A stretch of DNA of 64,000 nt. Source: a virus. A program made the position numbers and the translations under genes. Shown here piece by piece: positions 8,700 through 19,092 of the stretch (position 1 is the first letter of the stretch; each line of letters opens with the position of its first letter). The stretch is from positions 22,429-86,428 of the IMG/VR virus record IMGVR_UViG_3300003322_000796; one strand, given 5' to 3'. The notes beneath the pieces are model-generated. The model saw nothing but the letters and a program-made list of their open reading frames with translations, had not been told where the DNA came from and ran no database searches.

Positions 8700-9801
8700 G
8701 CACCTCACGACCGCCGACACCGGCGACTTCGTCACCGCCGAGATCATCGGCGCCAACAACGGCATCGCCCAGCTCGGCTCCGACGGCAAGGTCCCCAGCT
8801 CCCAGCTCCCCACGGTGCTGACCGGCTCGGTGGACTCGGTCAACGGCCTCGTGGGCAACGTCGTACTGACAGCGGACACCGTAGGAGCCCTCTCAACGGC
8901 CTCCAGAGGCGCTGTGAACGGTGTGGCGTCCCTGGACTCCACCGCGCACATCCTGGCGTCCCAGCTCCCCTCCACGGTCGTCCTGACGGCCTCCCTGGGC
9001 GCTGCTGGCGGTGTGGCCACACTCGGGGGAGACGGGAAGCTCACGGCGGCCCAGGTGCCCGCTGCCCCGGTCACCTCGGTGGCGGGCAAGACGGGCGCGG
9101 TCACCCTGGTGGCCTCGGACGCCGGAGCGATCTCCACGTCGGCCCGGGGCGCGGCGAACGGTGTGGCCTCCCTGGACTCCAACAGCTTGGTGCCCTCGGC
9201 TCAGATCCCCTCGCTCGCGGGGTCCTACCTCGTGGTGCCGTCCGCCACTCCCACGGCAGCGAACCAGGAGTACACCTCGGTCGCCTCGGGATCGAACTCC
9301 GGGCAGTGGGTGACCCCGAAGTTCTACGTCTCGTCCTCTTCGGGAGGGATGCCCAGCAGCCCTCCGAACGGCTCGATCTGCTCCCGTACCGACCAGAAGG
9401 CGATCTACCAGTACAACGGGTCCTCCTGGATCCCGCTGCCGTACGTGGAGGCCTGGCGCACCCTCACCCTCGCCTCCGGTGTGAGGGGCTACCAGAGCAG
9501 CTCCGCCATCTGGCTCCCCAGGATCCGCCGGATCGGCAACCAGGTGTTCATCCGGGGCCGGGTCGAGCTGGTCTCCGGCAACAACTGGGCCACCGGCTAT
9601 GTCGTGGCGACCCTGCCCTCGGACTGCGAGGTCGCCTACCCGCAGGACGTGGTCGGCACCTGTACGACCGGGTCCGGCCAGATCGGAACAGCTCGCTTCC
9701 AGATCGACACCGACACCCAGAACATCGTCTTCTTCGCCGGATCGGGGCCGAACCCGAACACTCCGTGGCTCGGCCTCAACTGCTCCTTCTGGATGGACTA
9801 G
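8692..9801 (+). CDS. tail fibre / receptor-binding protein
   Basis: 369 residues. The N-terminus MPKHLTT begins a run of phage-fibre repeats: GANNGIAQLGSDGKVPSSQLP, VTSVAGKTGAVTL and VNGVASLDS modules through about residue 175. The C-terminal 130 residues form a beta-rich tip (GVRGYQSSSAIWLPRIRRIGNQVFIRGRVEL...) of the kind found in actinophage receptor-binding proteins. The first 60 residues are near-identical in design to the next gene, so both probably attach to the same socket. It overlaps the portal stop by eight bases. Placing fibres next to the portal rather than in the baseplate block is unusual. Confidence 0.75.
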   Translation: MPKHLTTADTGDFVTAEIIGANNGIAQLGSDGKVPSSQLPTVLTGSVDSVNGLVGNVVLTADTVGALSTASRGAVNGVASLDSTAHILASQLPSTVVLTASLGAAGGVATLGGDGKLTAAQVPAAPVTSVAGKTGAVTLVASDAGAISTSARGAANGVASLDSNSLVPSAQIPSLAGSYLVVPSATPTAANQEYTSVASGSNSGQWVTPKFYVSSSSGGMPSSPPNGSICSRTDQKAIYQYNGSSWIPLPYVEAWRTLTLASGVRGYQSSSAIWLPRIRRIGNQVFIRGRVELVSGNNWATGYVVATLPSDCEVAYPQDVVGTCTTGSGQIGTARFQIDTDTQNIVFFAGSGPNPNTPWLGLNCSFWMD

Positions 9802-12800
9802 ATGCCCAAGCACCTCACCACCTCGGACGCGGAGGACTTCATCGCGGTCACCGAGAAGGGCGCCAACAACGGCGTCGCCCCTCTCGGTTCGGACGGCAAG
9901 GTCCCCAGCTCATTCATCCCGGGTCTCGGTGACAGCGCGGTCACCTCCGTCAACGGGCATTTCGGCAACGTCGTCCTGACCGCCTCCGACCTGGGAGCGG
10001 TCCCCACGGCCCAGATCGGGGTGGCCAACGGTGTCGCCCCTCTGGACTCCACCGCGCGCCTGCCGGTGAACCGGCTCCCCCTGGCCGCCGTGCAGTCCGT
10101 CAACGGCTACTCGGGCCCCTCTGTGACCCTGACGGCAGCCGACCTGGGCTCCATCACCCAGGCCACGGCCGACGGCCGGTACATGCGCCAGGACTCCTTC
10201 GTCTACAACGCCAAGGAGCACGGGGCCGTCATCAACGGCACCACGGACGACGCCCCCGCGATCAACACCCTGCTGAGCACCTCTCCGGCCGGATCTGTGA
10301 TCCTGCTGCCGCCGGGAGACGTGGCGATCAACTCGCCGATCGTCGTGCCGCCGGGCAAGACCCTCATGGGCATGCACACCAACCTGATGAAGGTCCCGGG
10401 TCTGTACGACCCGGCGGTGCGCATCAAGCCCCTGGCGACCTTCACCGGCGCTGCGGCGATCCTCTTCCTGGACCAGCCCACCGGTGGCTACACGGCCATC
10501 TCGGGTGAGCAGCGCCTGATGAACATCATGATTCACGGTGCCGTGGGCCCGTCCGGACTGGACGGCATCCAGGCCAAGGGCAACATCCAGAACGTGGTCA
10601 TGCACGACGTCACTGTGCGGGACATGACCGGCAACGGCATCTACACCGGCGTGAACGCCGGGGTCTACCCGTACTCCTGGCGCCTGCACCGGGTGATGCT
10701 GGACAACAATCACGGCCACGGCGCCATGTTCCAGCTCATGACCGACCTGACGATGATCGACTGCCAGGCGATCGGGAACTGGGCCAACGGCTTCGTGCTG
10801 AACAACCTGGCCAACAGCCAGCTCAGCTCCTGCCGGGCCGAGTGGAACGGCAACCACGGCTACTACGTCACCGGCTCCTGGGGCACCGGCACGGGCTCCG
10901 GCGGCATGCAGATGTCGAACTGCGGCACCGACCGCAACGGCTGGCACGGCGTGTTCATCGACGCGACCGGCAACGCGCCGATCGTCCTCTCCAACCTGAT
11001 GACGCGCCGGGACGGCCGCAACGGAGGCGCCGGAGGGGGTGCCTACGCGGGCGTGTGCGCGGCGGCGAGCACGGTTCCGGTCACCATCGGAGACTGGATC
11101 CAGTACCCCGGCACGGACGACAACGGAACGGGCACCAACAGCCCGCAGTACGGAGGCTCCTTCAGCGGGAACACCTCCGTCCAGATCGAGAACGCCTACC
11201 TGCACGCGAACACGGCAGGCCTGTACGACGACGGCACCAACACGTCCTTCCAGCTCGGTGCGAACATCGTCTACGCGACCGGCCCCACCACCGCCCCCGT
11301 ACGCACCCAGGGCGGCGGAGTCGTGCGGACCGGCTCGCTGGTCCGCAACGTCATGGACTACGGGGCCAAGGCGGACGACTTCACCGACGACTCCGGAGCC
11401 TTCCAGGCGGCCATCGACGCCTCTTCCCAGGGCGACGTGGTCTACGTGCCGCCGGGCAAGTACCGGCTCGCCAACACGGTCATTCTGACCCTGGGCGTGA
11501 CCCTCCGGGGCGGAGGCTGGAGCCCGCACTTCGTCCCCCGGACGAACATGACCGAGGCCTATCTCCGGCCAGGTATCGGCAACTTCCTGGGCACCGAGCT
11601 GATCCGGGTGGACCCGGCCCCCGTCGGCGGCTCGTACCTCGACTCGGCCCTCGGAGGCGGACCCCGGATCGAGGGTCTCGCCCTGAGCGGCAGGTCGACG
11701 ACCAACATCACCGGCAACAACATCACCGGCATCAAGGTCTCGGCGGGCGTGAAGGACGTCCAGGTCCGCAAGGTCTCGATCTGGCAGTTCACCGGAGACG
11801 CGATCCGCACCGACGACGGCGCGGGCATGGTTTTCGATCAGGTCGTGTGCTCCACGAACGGCGGGGTCGGCTTCAACATCGTCTCGATCACCTCGGGGAC
11901 CGCCGGGGCGACCGACGTCGACATGATCAACTGCTACTCGCAGGGCAACGGCGGGGACGGCTACGTGCTGGCCAACCCCAACGCCGTGACGATGACCGGC
12001 TGCCGCTCGGAGTTCAACGCGGGCCACGGCTACACCTTCACCGGCCTGAACTACTCGCTGGTCATGACCTCCTGCAACACCGACCGGTCCGGGAAGAACG
12101 GCTTCAACTTCCTCACCCTGGACGGCGGCAAGCCTCCGCTGCTCATCGGGTGCCAGGCCAAGCGGGACGGAAGCAGCGCCGGAACCTGGGCGGGCTTCAA
12201 CTTCCAGGGAACCAACTCCGGCACCCAGGCCCCGGGCGGCATCCTCCAGGGATGCAGCGCCTACGTGGGCCGCAACGACGACAACTCCGGCACCCGGTCT
12301 CCCGCGTACGGCGTGCAGACCCTGTTTGCCCGCCGGGTCCAGATGTCCGGCGGCTGGATCGAGGGCACCACCGGTCCGTACAACGACACCACGGTGGCCA
12401 TCAGCAAAACCTCCGGGATCGTCCAGGTCACGATCGACCCTTCCACGGGCACCGGGACCATCTCCAACTCCGACCGGATGGACATCAACGGCTCCCCGGG
12501 GTCGACCCGAGCCCTGAGGTTCTTCAGCCGGGGATCCGGGCAGCGCTGGGAGGTCCGGGCGAACTCCACCTCGGAGGCGGGCTCCAACGCCGGGTCGGAC
12601 TTCGACATCTCCCGATGGAGCGATGCCGGAGCGGAGATCGACGTCCCCTTCCGGATCACCCGCTCCACGGGCGTGGTGCGCTTCACCAAGCCCCCGACCC
12701 TCAATTCGACGTCATTCACCACACTGGGCTGGATCAGCGTCAAGGACTACGGCGCGCTGGGTGACGGCACCACGGACGACACCACGGCCATCCAGGCCGC

Positions 12801-14349
12801 TCTGACGGCCTGCCCGGTCGGCGGAGTGGTCTACATGCCCCTGGGCGTGTATCGCACCAGCGCGCCCCTCCTCGTGCCTCCCTACGTGACCCTGACGGGC
12901 ACGCACGGCGGCGGTGAGGCGCAGAGCACGTCCTCTCCCACCCCGTCGTGCATCAAGCCCCTGGGGAGCTTCACCGGCGCCGCTGTGGTCCAGGTGGTGG
13001 ACCAGCAGATCGGCGGTTACGCGACCATCTCGTCCGAGGTGAAGATCGAGAACCTCACCATCAACGGCTCCTCGCTGCCCACCGGGTCCGTGGCGGGTAT
13101 CCAGATGAAGGGGCAGATCCAGCACATCACCATCCGGGACGTGCAGGTCCGGCAGGTCACCGGCAACGGGTTCGACACCGCCTACAACCTGAGCGCCCCT
13201 CCCGGCCCCCAGGCGCCCTTCTGCCTCCACTGGGAGCGGCTCTCGGCCCTGTGGTGCGGCGGGACAGGGTTCGCCCTCAACAACTCCACGGACAGCTACT
13301 TCGGGGACTGCTACGCCCTGGGGTGCAGCAGTTGGGGCTGGTACGTGGCGGGCGCCAACGGCTCGACGTGGATCGGCTGCCGCGCCGAGTGGTCCGGCAC
13401 CGACGGGTTCTTCCTCGCCACGAACACCGCCGTGCAGACTTTCGTGGGGTGCTCCACGGACCGCAACGGGCAGCACGGGTTCAACATCGGCAGCTCCACC
13501 AGCACCGGCACGATCGTGCTGTCCGGCTGCCGGTTGACCCGGGACGGCCGCAGCTCCACCACCTCCGGGTACGCCGGTCTCAAGGTCAACACGACGACCC
13601 GGAAGGTGTTCGCGGAAGGGCTGATCGTCACCACCGGCCGTGACGACGACGGCACGACCGGCAACCTGACTCCGCAGTACGGCGTGTCCGTCTCCGGATC
13701 CTCGTACGTCGTGGTGGCCTCGGGTGACGTCAACGGTGTGACCACCGCCTGGAACGACGGCGGCGGCAACACCACCCTCCTGCGGGGAGGGATGGTCACA
13801 GGCTCGGACATCACCTCGTGGAACTGGGCCGGGACCGCGATCAGCGTGGCGGCCACCGCCGGGTCGATCGTCCTCCAGTCCAGCGTCACGGGCGATTCCC
13901 AGCAGCGGATGACGGTCGGTGCGGACGGCAAACTGAGCTGGGGATCCGGTACCGCCGTGCCGGACACCAACCTGTACCGCAGCGCTGCGGCCACCCTGAA
14001 GACGGACTCGTTCTTCTCGATGGGCGGATCCGGCCAGGCCTCCGGCGCCTTCTCGGTCTTCACCGGGGCGGCCAAGGCCCTGATCGCGGGAACCGCCGGG
14101 GGCGGTCTGGCGGTCAAGGAGGGCACCAACGCCCGCTCCGGAGTGGTGACCCTGTCCGGCGGCACGGCCACGGTGTCCAACACCAGCGTGACGGCCACGA
14201 CCAGGATCCAGTTGACCTCCCAGGCCGACGGCGGCACTCCGGGATGGCTGCGGGTGTCGGCACGGACGGCAGGAACTTCGTTCACCATCACGTCCAGCTC
14301 GGCCTCGGACACCTCGACCGTGGCGTACTTCATGGTGGAGCCCGCGTAG
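9802..14349 (+). CDS. tail spike with three pectate-lyase-like beta-helix modules
   Basis: 1515 residues. The MPKHLTTSD attachment region and fibre repeats (1-125) match the preceding gene. Three Pectate_lyase_3-type right-handed beta-helix modules follow. Their entry motifs are near residue 133 (KEHGAVINGTTDD), 515 (MDYGAKADDFTDDSGAFQAAI) and 977 (KDYGALGDGTTDDTTAIQAAL). Each then shows repeated N-x-F, C-x-A-E-W-x-G and D-R-N-G-x-H-G-F turns. The last 130 residues are a beta-rich tip. Such modules bind or cleave capsule or wall polysaccharide; I cannot see which catalytic acids are active. Three complete modules in one chain is unusual. It starts directly at the previous stop (TAG ATG). Confidence 0.85.
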   Translation: MPKHLTTSDAEDFIAVTEKGANNGVAPLGSDGKVPSSFIPGLGDSAVTSVNGHFGNVVLTASDLGAVPTAQIGVANGVAPLDSTARLPVNRLPLAAVQSVNGYSGPSVTLTAADLGSITQATADGRYMRQDSFVYNAKEHGAVINGTTDDAPAINTLLSTSPAGSVILLPPGDVAINSPIVVPPGKTLMGMHTNLMKVPGLYDPAVRIKPLATFTGAAAILFLDQPTGGYTAISGEQRLMNIMIHGAVGPSGLDGIQAKGNIQNVVMHDVTVRDMTGNGIYTGVNAGVYPYSWRLHRVMLDNNHGHGAMFQLMTDLTMIDCQAIGNWANGFVLNNLANSQLSSCRAEWNGNHGYYVTGSWGTGTGSGGMQMSNCGTDRNGWHGVFIDATGNAPIVLSNLMTRRDGRNGGAGGGAYAGVCAAASTVPVTIGDWIQYPGTDDNGTGTNSPQYGGSFSGNTSVQIENAYLHANTAGLYDDGTNTSFQLGANIVYATGPTTAPVRTQGGGVVRTGSLVRNVMDYGAKADDFTDDSGAFQAAIDASSQGDVVYVPPGKYRLANTVILTLGVTLRGGGWSPHFVPRTNMTEAYLRPGIGNFLGTELIRVDPAPVGGSYLDSALGGGPRIEGLALSGRSTTNITGNNITGIKVSAGVKDVQVRKVSIWQFTGDAIRTDDGAGMVFDQVVCSTNGGVGFNIVSITSGTAGATDVDMINCYSQGNGGDGYVLANPNAVTMTGCRSEFNAGHGYTFTGLNYSLVMTSCNTDRSGKNGFNFLTLDGGKPPLLIGCQAKRDGSSAGTWAGFNFQGTNSGTQAPGGILQGCSAYVGRNDDNSGTRSPAYGVQTLFARRVQMSGGWIEGTTGPYNDTTVAISKTSGIVQVTIDPSTGTGTISNSDRMDINGSPGSTRALRFFSRGSGQRWEVRANSTSEAGSNAGSDFDISRWSDAGAEIDVPFRITRSTGVVRFTKPPTLNSTSFTTLGWISVKDYGALGDGTTDDTTAIQAALTACPVGGVVYMPLGVYRTSAPLLVPPYVTLTGTHGGGEAQSTSSPTPSCIKPLGSFTGAAVVQVVDQQIGGYATISSEVKIENLTINGSSLPTGSVAGIQMKGQIQHITIRDVQVRQVTGNGFDTAYNLSAPPGPQAPFCLHWERLSALWCGGTGFALNNSTDSYFGDCYALGCSSWGWYVAGANGSTWIGCRAEWSGTDGFFLATNTAVQTFVGCSTDRNGQHGFNIGSSTSTGTIVLSGCRLTRDGRSSTTSGYAGLKVNTTTRKVFAEGLIVTTGRDDDGTTGNLTPQYGVSVSGSSYVVVASGDVNGVTTAWNDGGGNTTLLRGGMVTGSDITSWNWAGTAISVAATAGSIVLQSSVTGDSQQRMTVGADGKLSWGSGTAVPDTNLYRSAAATLKTDSFFSMGGSGQASGAFSVFTGAAKALIAGTAGGGLAVKEGTNARSGVVTLSGGTATVSNTSVTATTRIQLTSQADGGTPGWLRVSARTAGTSFTITSSSASDTSTVAYFMVEPA

Positions 14350-14385
14350 ACCGGGTTCCGCGTCAGATCTGCATAAGCGGGCACC

Positions 14386-14411
14386 CTTCCTGGGGACAAC
14401 TTTCCAGGAAG
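14386..14411 (+). promoter_or_regulatory. hairpin overlapping a ribosome binding site
   Basis: CTTCCTGG (14386-14393) pairs perfectly with CCAGGAAG (14404-14411). The right arm holds part of the AGGAAGGAG site of the tiny gene at 14420. It could work as a weak terminator after the spike gene or could sequester that start. Confidence 0.4.
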
Positions 14412-14419
14412 GAGCCCTC

Positions 14420-14491
14420 ATGTACCCCTACGGCCTCGGGACGATCCTGCTCGTCGTACTGATCGTCATCCTGATCGTGGTTCTGGTGTGA
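14420..14491 (+). CDS. 23-residue single-pass membrane peptide
   Basis: ATG 14420 is preceded by AGGAAGGAGCCCTC and the frame ends at TGA 14489-14491: MYPYGLG then 16 nearly all Leu/Ile/Val residues. It is a single membrane helix with essentially no soluble part. The strong ribosome binding site argues for translation. A role in lysis timing or membrane perturbation is possible. It could also be leader-like; there is no family to compare. Confidence 0.5.
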   Translation: MYPYGLGTILLVVLIVILIVVLV

Positions 14492-14494
14492 CCC

Positions 14495-14530
14495 TGTCCT
14501 CCCCGCTCTTGCTCCCCGGAAGGGGTGAGA
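14495..14530 (+). promoter_or_regulatory. bipartite element 3 (TGTCC-N19-GAAGGGGTGAGA)
   Basis: Left half 14495-14499, right half 14519-14530. It lies between the membrane peptide and the polyvalent gene; ATG 14544 is 13 bases on, with its own GAGGAGG site. Confidence 0.75.
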
Positions 14531-14543
14531 CCGAGGAGGACGC

Positions 14544-17500
14544 ATGGGGCTTGGACGCCGTGAAAGCAGGCACGAGACTGCCCTGTCGATGAAGCACGCG
14601 GCGGCACAGCCGTACCCGGCCGACTTCCACGAGGGTCAGCGCGTGATGACGGTCGACGGCATCCCCGGCACCGTGGAAGAGGTCATCTACTCCGGCGTCC
14701 TGGGGGAGGAGTACGACGTCGTCCTCGATAACGGCGCGGGCCGGGGCACCTACTCGGCCTCCCAGCTCACCCCGTACGCCACCGGCACCCGGCAGGCCTC
14801 CAGCGTCCATCTGGCCTCCGACGACTACCCGGAGCTGGAGCAGGTCCTCCAGGAGCGGCCCGACATCGCCCTGCCGGTCCGGATGGGCTCGCTCCAGACC
14901 ACGGCGGCCGTTCCGCAGTTCCAGTTCGAGCACGAGGACCGGGACACGGGCGGATCGAAGTTCCCCATCAAGAGGACCCTGCGCGCGATCCACCCGGAGA
15001 CGGGTGAGCACGCAGGGACCCTGAACTACTTCCCGCCCAAGCGCAAGGGCGGCATCGTGACGGTGGACAGCCTGGAGGGCGGTCATCCGGGCGCGGCATC
15101 GGCGCTGATGAACGAGATGGAAGACCGGCACCCGGGCAGTCGCGTCAAGCACGCCAACGACATGCCGATCAGCAAAGAGAAGAAGTTCTACGACCACCCC
15201 GACTACGGCAAGGCCACGGACTGGGACCAGCATCTGCCGAACCTCGGGGACACGATTCACCGGGGCATGAGCGTCAAGCTGGAGCCCTGGGACGCCAAGC
15301 AGATCAACAGCGGCGAAGGGTCGGCCGCTGACCATGCCGAGATCCTCCGGCAGCACCTGCACAGCACCGGCCCGCTCGGCATGCACTGGTCTACCAACGA
15401 GGACATCAGCCGGAACTTCGCACACCGCAACATCCGGGATCCGCGCACTGAGGTGCCGATGATTCTGCACGCGGACACTCCGGACCCCAAGCACATCGAG
15501 ACGCGCCCCAGTGTTCTGAAGAACAACGGCGTCTGGTCGCACGACTACGAGTACGGCGACGCCGAGGTCCCCATGCGCCGGGGCAAGCCGATGAGCATCA
15601 AGGGCATCTCCTGGAAGCCGGACGCTCCGCACCCCGAGGCCGACGAGAACGGCTGGGTCCACCACACCTTCTCCGAGCCGATGCAGCACACTGCCTCGCA
15701 CATCGTGCTGGCCGAGAACGACTACCGGATGATGCACGGTGCGCCCGGCCCCGGTGAGGGCAACAACCACCTCGGGGAGATGGGCCACGAGGGCGAGATG
15801 GTGGACATCTACCGCTCAGCCCCGCACGGCACGAACGTGATCAACAAGGGCGACTACGCCCACCAGCACGGCTACGGTGCGGGCCCGCGCGACAGCGACT
15901 GGCCGGTCATGCACGCCCGCGTACCCGCTGAGCACGTCTGGACGGACCACAACGACGAGAACGAGCAGGGCTACCAGGGGCCGGACCTCCACCAGCCCGG
16001 CTTCCACCACCCCGAGCTGGGCCACATCACGCACGAGGACGCCCGGATCGGCGAGGAGGACCACAAGGCCCAGGACATCCACCTCCTGAGCCCTCCGGCC
16101 GCCGAGAAGACCTACAACGGCGGAGCCGTGGCCCTGAGCCCTGAGGTGCACGACTTCGTCCACGACAAGTCCCGGCCGATGGCCGAACGCGCCCAGAAGC
16201 TCTACCAGCACCTGCCCGCCTCCTCGTGGATCCACAACGACGAGCACGCGGACCCGGACGACGCCTCCATGGACTCGGACATCGACGCCGAGGAGCACAC
16301 CGGTGGAGAACGGCCTCCGACGCACTTCGTGCTGCACGGCGAGGAGGGCGGAGGCGGTCAGCACCACGGGATCTCGTGGGCCGAGGGCACGCACGACTAC
16401 GAGGAGAACTACGCGCCCTCGTACCCCGGCGAGTACACCCACCACTCGATGGTCGACGGCTCGCACTACAAGACCAGTGCCAAGCAGGCGAACCAGCAGG
16501 ACGGCGGCTTCGCCGACACGGCCGACGCCATCCCCGAGGAGGAGATCGTGGCCCACGGCTCGGTGGACCCGTACGAGATGCTGACCCTCGCGGCGGCGGA
16601 TCCCGATTTTAAATTCCACGTCACGGCGGCCTGGGCCGACGTCCGCGCGAAGGCGAAGCGGATCCGCTCCGAGGGAGGGGTGCGCATCACCCTCGCGAGC
16701 GACGGAGTGGTCTTCGGAGAGGTCCAGGGGGACCACCACGTCTACGAGACCGGCGTGCAGCGCCTGCCCGGCGCCCGCAACTCGATCGCCACGTACTCCT
16801 GCGGCTGCAAGTGGGGCGCGTACCACTGGGGCGCCCCCGACGACTTCAGCCGGTTCGCGGGCCGGATGTGCTCGCACGCCCTCGCGCTCCAGTACGAGGC
16901 CATGAGCCGAGGCATGTTCGGCCGGGACGTCACCGAGGACTCCGCGAAGCCCGAGTGGGTGCCGGAGAAGGTCGTCCTGCGCTACGACATCGACTCCGGC
17001 GAGAACCGCATGGTGCGGTCCAGCGCCATGGAGGAGCAGAGGTACTACCACGGCACCTCGCACCCCTTCCAGCCCGGCGACATGGTGGACCCCTCGTACG
17101 AACTGGGCGGCCGGAGGGGCAACTCGCACGCCTTCATGACCTCGGACCCGCAGGTGGCTCACAACTACGCCAAGCACAAGGCGTGGGCCCAGGGGATGTT
17201 CGACGACACGGTCCAGCCGCACGCCTTCGAGGTGCGCCCGACAGGCCCCGTGGAGAAGGACGACACCGTGGGAGACGAGTTCGGAGCGTTCCGGACCCGG
17301 CATCCCATGCAGATCGTCCGGGAGATCTTCCCCGGCGAGCACCACCAGGCCTCCCTGGAGATCACCCCGCTGCTGGCTCTGGCCCGCTACGCCCACCGCA
17401 ACGGCGAGCTGGACGAGCTGGAGTTCACCATGCGGTCCCTGGGTTTCATGGTCGACTCGGCCATCAGCTCCCCGTGGGGCGAACCCTCGCCGGAGGCCCC

Positions 17501-18410
17501 GCAGTACGCCCCGGGCCCGACCAAGCCCCGCAACCCGGCAGAGAATCCCGGCTCGGTGGGCTGGGCCTCCCAGGGGGACCCGGACACCTGGGACTCGATC
17601 ATGCCCAACGAGCTGGGCGACCGGGTGGCCTCCCTCAACGACGAGTTCATGTTCGAGGCGGCCATCCCCTCGGAGATCGCGCACTCTGACGACCCTCTGG
17701 CGGCCTCGGAGAACACCGAGGGGTTCCCGGGCGAGATGCAGATGATGGCGGCCGAGAGCGGCCCTGACAGGCCTTCCGGGCCCAAGGGGGGATCGGGCGG
17801 CCGGATGCCTCCGGGCCACCCGGGGATGCCCCAGCACGAGGAGCTGAAGGAGAGCCTCGGTGAGGACCTGGAGAAGTCGGCCTTCTGGCAGATGCTCCTG
17901 AGGGCGGCACCGGCCATCATCAACGGTGTCACGCACATGATGGACAGCAAGAAGGACGGCGGGGACGAGGAGGAAGAGAAGCCCGGTCCCACGCCGGACA
18001 TCACCTCCCAGACCCAGGCGACCCTGCACATGCAGCCGGAGGGGGCACTGCCCTTCACCGACGGAGACGGGCCGGACCTCACTGACGACGAGTCCCTCAC
18101 GCCGCCCCGTGCGGCCTCCCTGGCCGTCAGCGACGTCGTGGCGCAGTTCCAGGCCACTGCCGGGTATCTGGCGCCCGGAGGGAGCCCCCAGGCCGTCACA
18201 GCGCCTCTCAGCGGCCGTGGTGACGCCTCCGAGATCGCGCAGGCGGCACGGGCCGCTCTGGCCAAGGTCGCGGTGAAGGACTACACCCCGGCCGAGCAAG
18301 CTGCGATCATCAACGAGGGCCACAACGTCAGGGCCTCCAACCTGGACCGGCTCGACATCGGTGACACCCACTACGCCCACCTGAACGACGAGGACGAGAT
18401 CTCATGGTGA
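14544..18410 (+). CDS. giant polyvalent protein: three ART-like domains plus SWIM zinc finger
   Basis: 1288 residues from ATG 14544. In order: a small SH3/KOW-like beta domain (about 25-80, [17 protein letters not shown]). Then a possible acetyltransferase-like segment (about 120-225). Then ART-like domain 1 with R240 (HRGM), S283-T284 (HWST) and E341 (DAEVPM). Then ART-like domain 2 (about 395-480, [21 protein letters not shown], ending E474-x2-Y477), the pattern seen in MuF/polyvalent ARTs. Then a SWIM finger C753-x-C755-x20-C776-x-H778. Then an Arr-like ART (Y834-Y-H836-[31 protein letters not shown]). A Pro/Gly-rich tail follows. Polyvalent proteins are typically packaged and injected to modify host proteins or nucleic acids; that role here is inferred. 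The domain calls are by motif, not by search. Confidence 0.75.
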   Translation: MGLGRRESRHETALSMKHAAAQPYPADFHEGQRVMTVDGIPGTVEEVIYSGVLGEEYDVVLDNGAGRGTYSASQLTPYATGTRQASSVHLASDDYPELEQVLQERPDIALPVRMGSLQTTAAVPQFQFEHEDRDTGGSKFPIKRTLRAIHPETGEHAGTLNYFPPKRKGGIVTVDSLEGGHPGAASALMNEMEDRHPGSRVKHANDMPISKEKKFYDHPDYGKATDWDQHLPNLGDTIHRGMSVKLEPWDAKQINSGEGSAADHAEILRQHLHSTGPLGMHWSTNEDISRNFAHRNIRDPRTEVPMILHADTPDPKHIETRPSVLKNNGVWSHDYEYGDAEVPMRRGKPMSIKGISWKPDAPHPEADENGWVHHTFSEPMQHTASHIVLAENDYRMMHGAPGPGEGNNHLGEMGHEGEMVDIYRSAPHGTNVINKGDYAHQHGYGAGPRDSDWPVMHARVPAEHVWTDHNDENEQGYQGPDLHQPGFHHPELGHITHEDARIGEEDHKAQDIHLLSPPAAEKTYNGGAVALSPEVHDFVHDKSRPMAERAQKLYQHLPASSWIHNDEHADPDDASMDSDIDAEEHTGGERPPTHFVLHGEEGGGGQHHGISWAEGTHDYEENYAPSYPGEYTHHSMVDGSHYKTSAKQANQQDGGFADTADAIPEEEIVAHGSVDPYEMLTLAAADPDFKFHVTAAWADVRAKAKRIRSEGGVRITLASDGVVFGEVQGDHHVYETGVQRLPGARNSIATYSCGCKWGAYHWGAPDDFSRFAGRMCSHALALQYEAMSRGMFGRDVTEDSAKPEWVPEKVVLRYDIDSGENRMVRSSAMEEQRYYHGTSHPFQPGDMVDPSYELGGRRGNSHAFMTSDPQVAHNYAKHKAWAQGMFDDTVQPHAFEVRPTGPVEKDDTVGDEFGAFRTRHPMQIVREIFPGEHHQASLEITPLLALARYAHRNGELDELEFTMRSLGFMVDSAISSPWGEPSPEAPQYAPGPTKPRNPAENPGSVGWASQGDPDTWDSIMPNELGDRVASLNDEFMFEAAIPSEIAHSDDPLAASENTEGFPGEMQMMAAESGPDRPSGPKGGSGGRMPPGHPGMPQHEELKESLGEDLEKSAFWQMLLRAAPAIINGVTHMMDSKKDGGDEEEEKPGPTPDITSQTQATLHMQPEGALPFTDGDGPDLTDDESLTPPRAASLAVSDVVAQFQATAGYLAPGGSPQAVTAPLSGRGDASEIAQAARAALAKVAVKDYTPAEQAAIINEGHNVRASNLDRLDIGDTHYAHLNDEDEISW

Positions 18411-18817
18411 AGACCAGCAAGGACACGGACCAGGACGTCCCGCTGCTCACCCCGCCGAAGCCGGGGGAGGAGCTGTTCGGGGGAGAGGGCAAGTCCTACA
18501 AGGTCACCAAGGACGTACATCCCTTCCAGCTCATGGAGGAGGTCTACGCGCGCCTCGGGGACCGCACAAAGTACGAGGTGGCCGCCCACCTGGAGGACGA
18601 CGACAAGCCGGTCTCCGAGGAGAACCCGCTCACCCTCCACCTCTACGGGGACGTGGATCTGCGTACGGTGCGCGGGGTCGTGGAGTCCCACGAGAAGGAC
18701 GAGGACTACGGCCTCAGCGACGAGGAGAAGGAGCTGAACGCCCTCAAGGCGAGGCTCGCCTCCGGAGAGGACCTTCCCACCTCCGAGCTGAACCGGCTCC
18801 TCCGGAGCATGCTGTAG
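18404..18817 (+). CDS. small acidic hypothetical protein
   Basis: 137 residues; ATG 18404 overlaps the polyvalent gene by seven bases, so the two are probably co-translated. Middle part [35 protein letters not shown], then an acidic helical C-terminus ending LNRLLRSML. No family recognised. The coupling suggests a partner of, or a packaging aid for, the upstream protein. Confidence 0.65.
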   Translation: MVKTSKDTDQDVPLLTPPKPGEELFGGEGKSYKVTKDVHPFQLMEEVYARLGDRTKYEVAAHLEDDDKPVSEENPLTLHLYGDVDLRTVRGVVESHEKDEDYGLSDEEKELNALKARLASGEDLPTSELNRLLRSML

Positions 18818-18872
18818 CGCTCCAACCTTTCTTGGAGTACCATGGGTCCATACCGACTCCTCAGGAGGATCC

Positions 18873-19085
18873 ATGGCCTACTTCCTCGACCCCGAACTGG
18901 ACGCACTGACCACCGGCAAGAGCCGTCCGGCCGCCGGAAGCCCCCGGGTGAACCCGGACAAGCCGAGGCGCCCCAACAAGTTCGGGAAGAAGTGCCACGG
19001 ATGCGGTAGCTGGGTGAACGCGGGCGCCGGATACCTGGACCAGGCCCACGGGGGCTGGGTCGTGTACTGCGCCACCTGTCCCTGA
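18873..19085 (+). CDS. small zinc-ribbon protein
   Basis: 70 residues from ATG 18873 with CAGGAGGATCC in front. A basic middle is followed by C-H-G-C-G and a C-terminal CATC, giving two CxxC knuckles and probably one bound zinc. The 55-base leader contains a weak CTCCAA/TTGGAG hairpin but no bipartite element. Function unknown; nucleic-acid binding would fit. Confidence 0.6.
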   Translation: MAYFLDPELDALTTGKSRPAAGSPRVNPDKPRRPNKFGKKCHGCGSWVNAGAGYLDQAHGGWVVYCATCP

Positions 19086-19092
19086 GGGAGCC

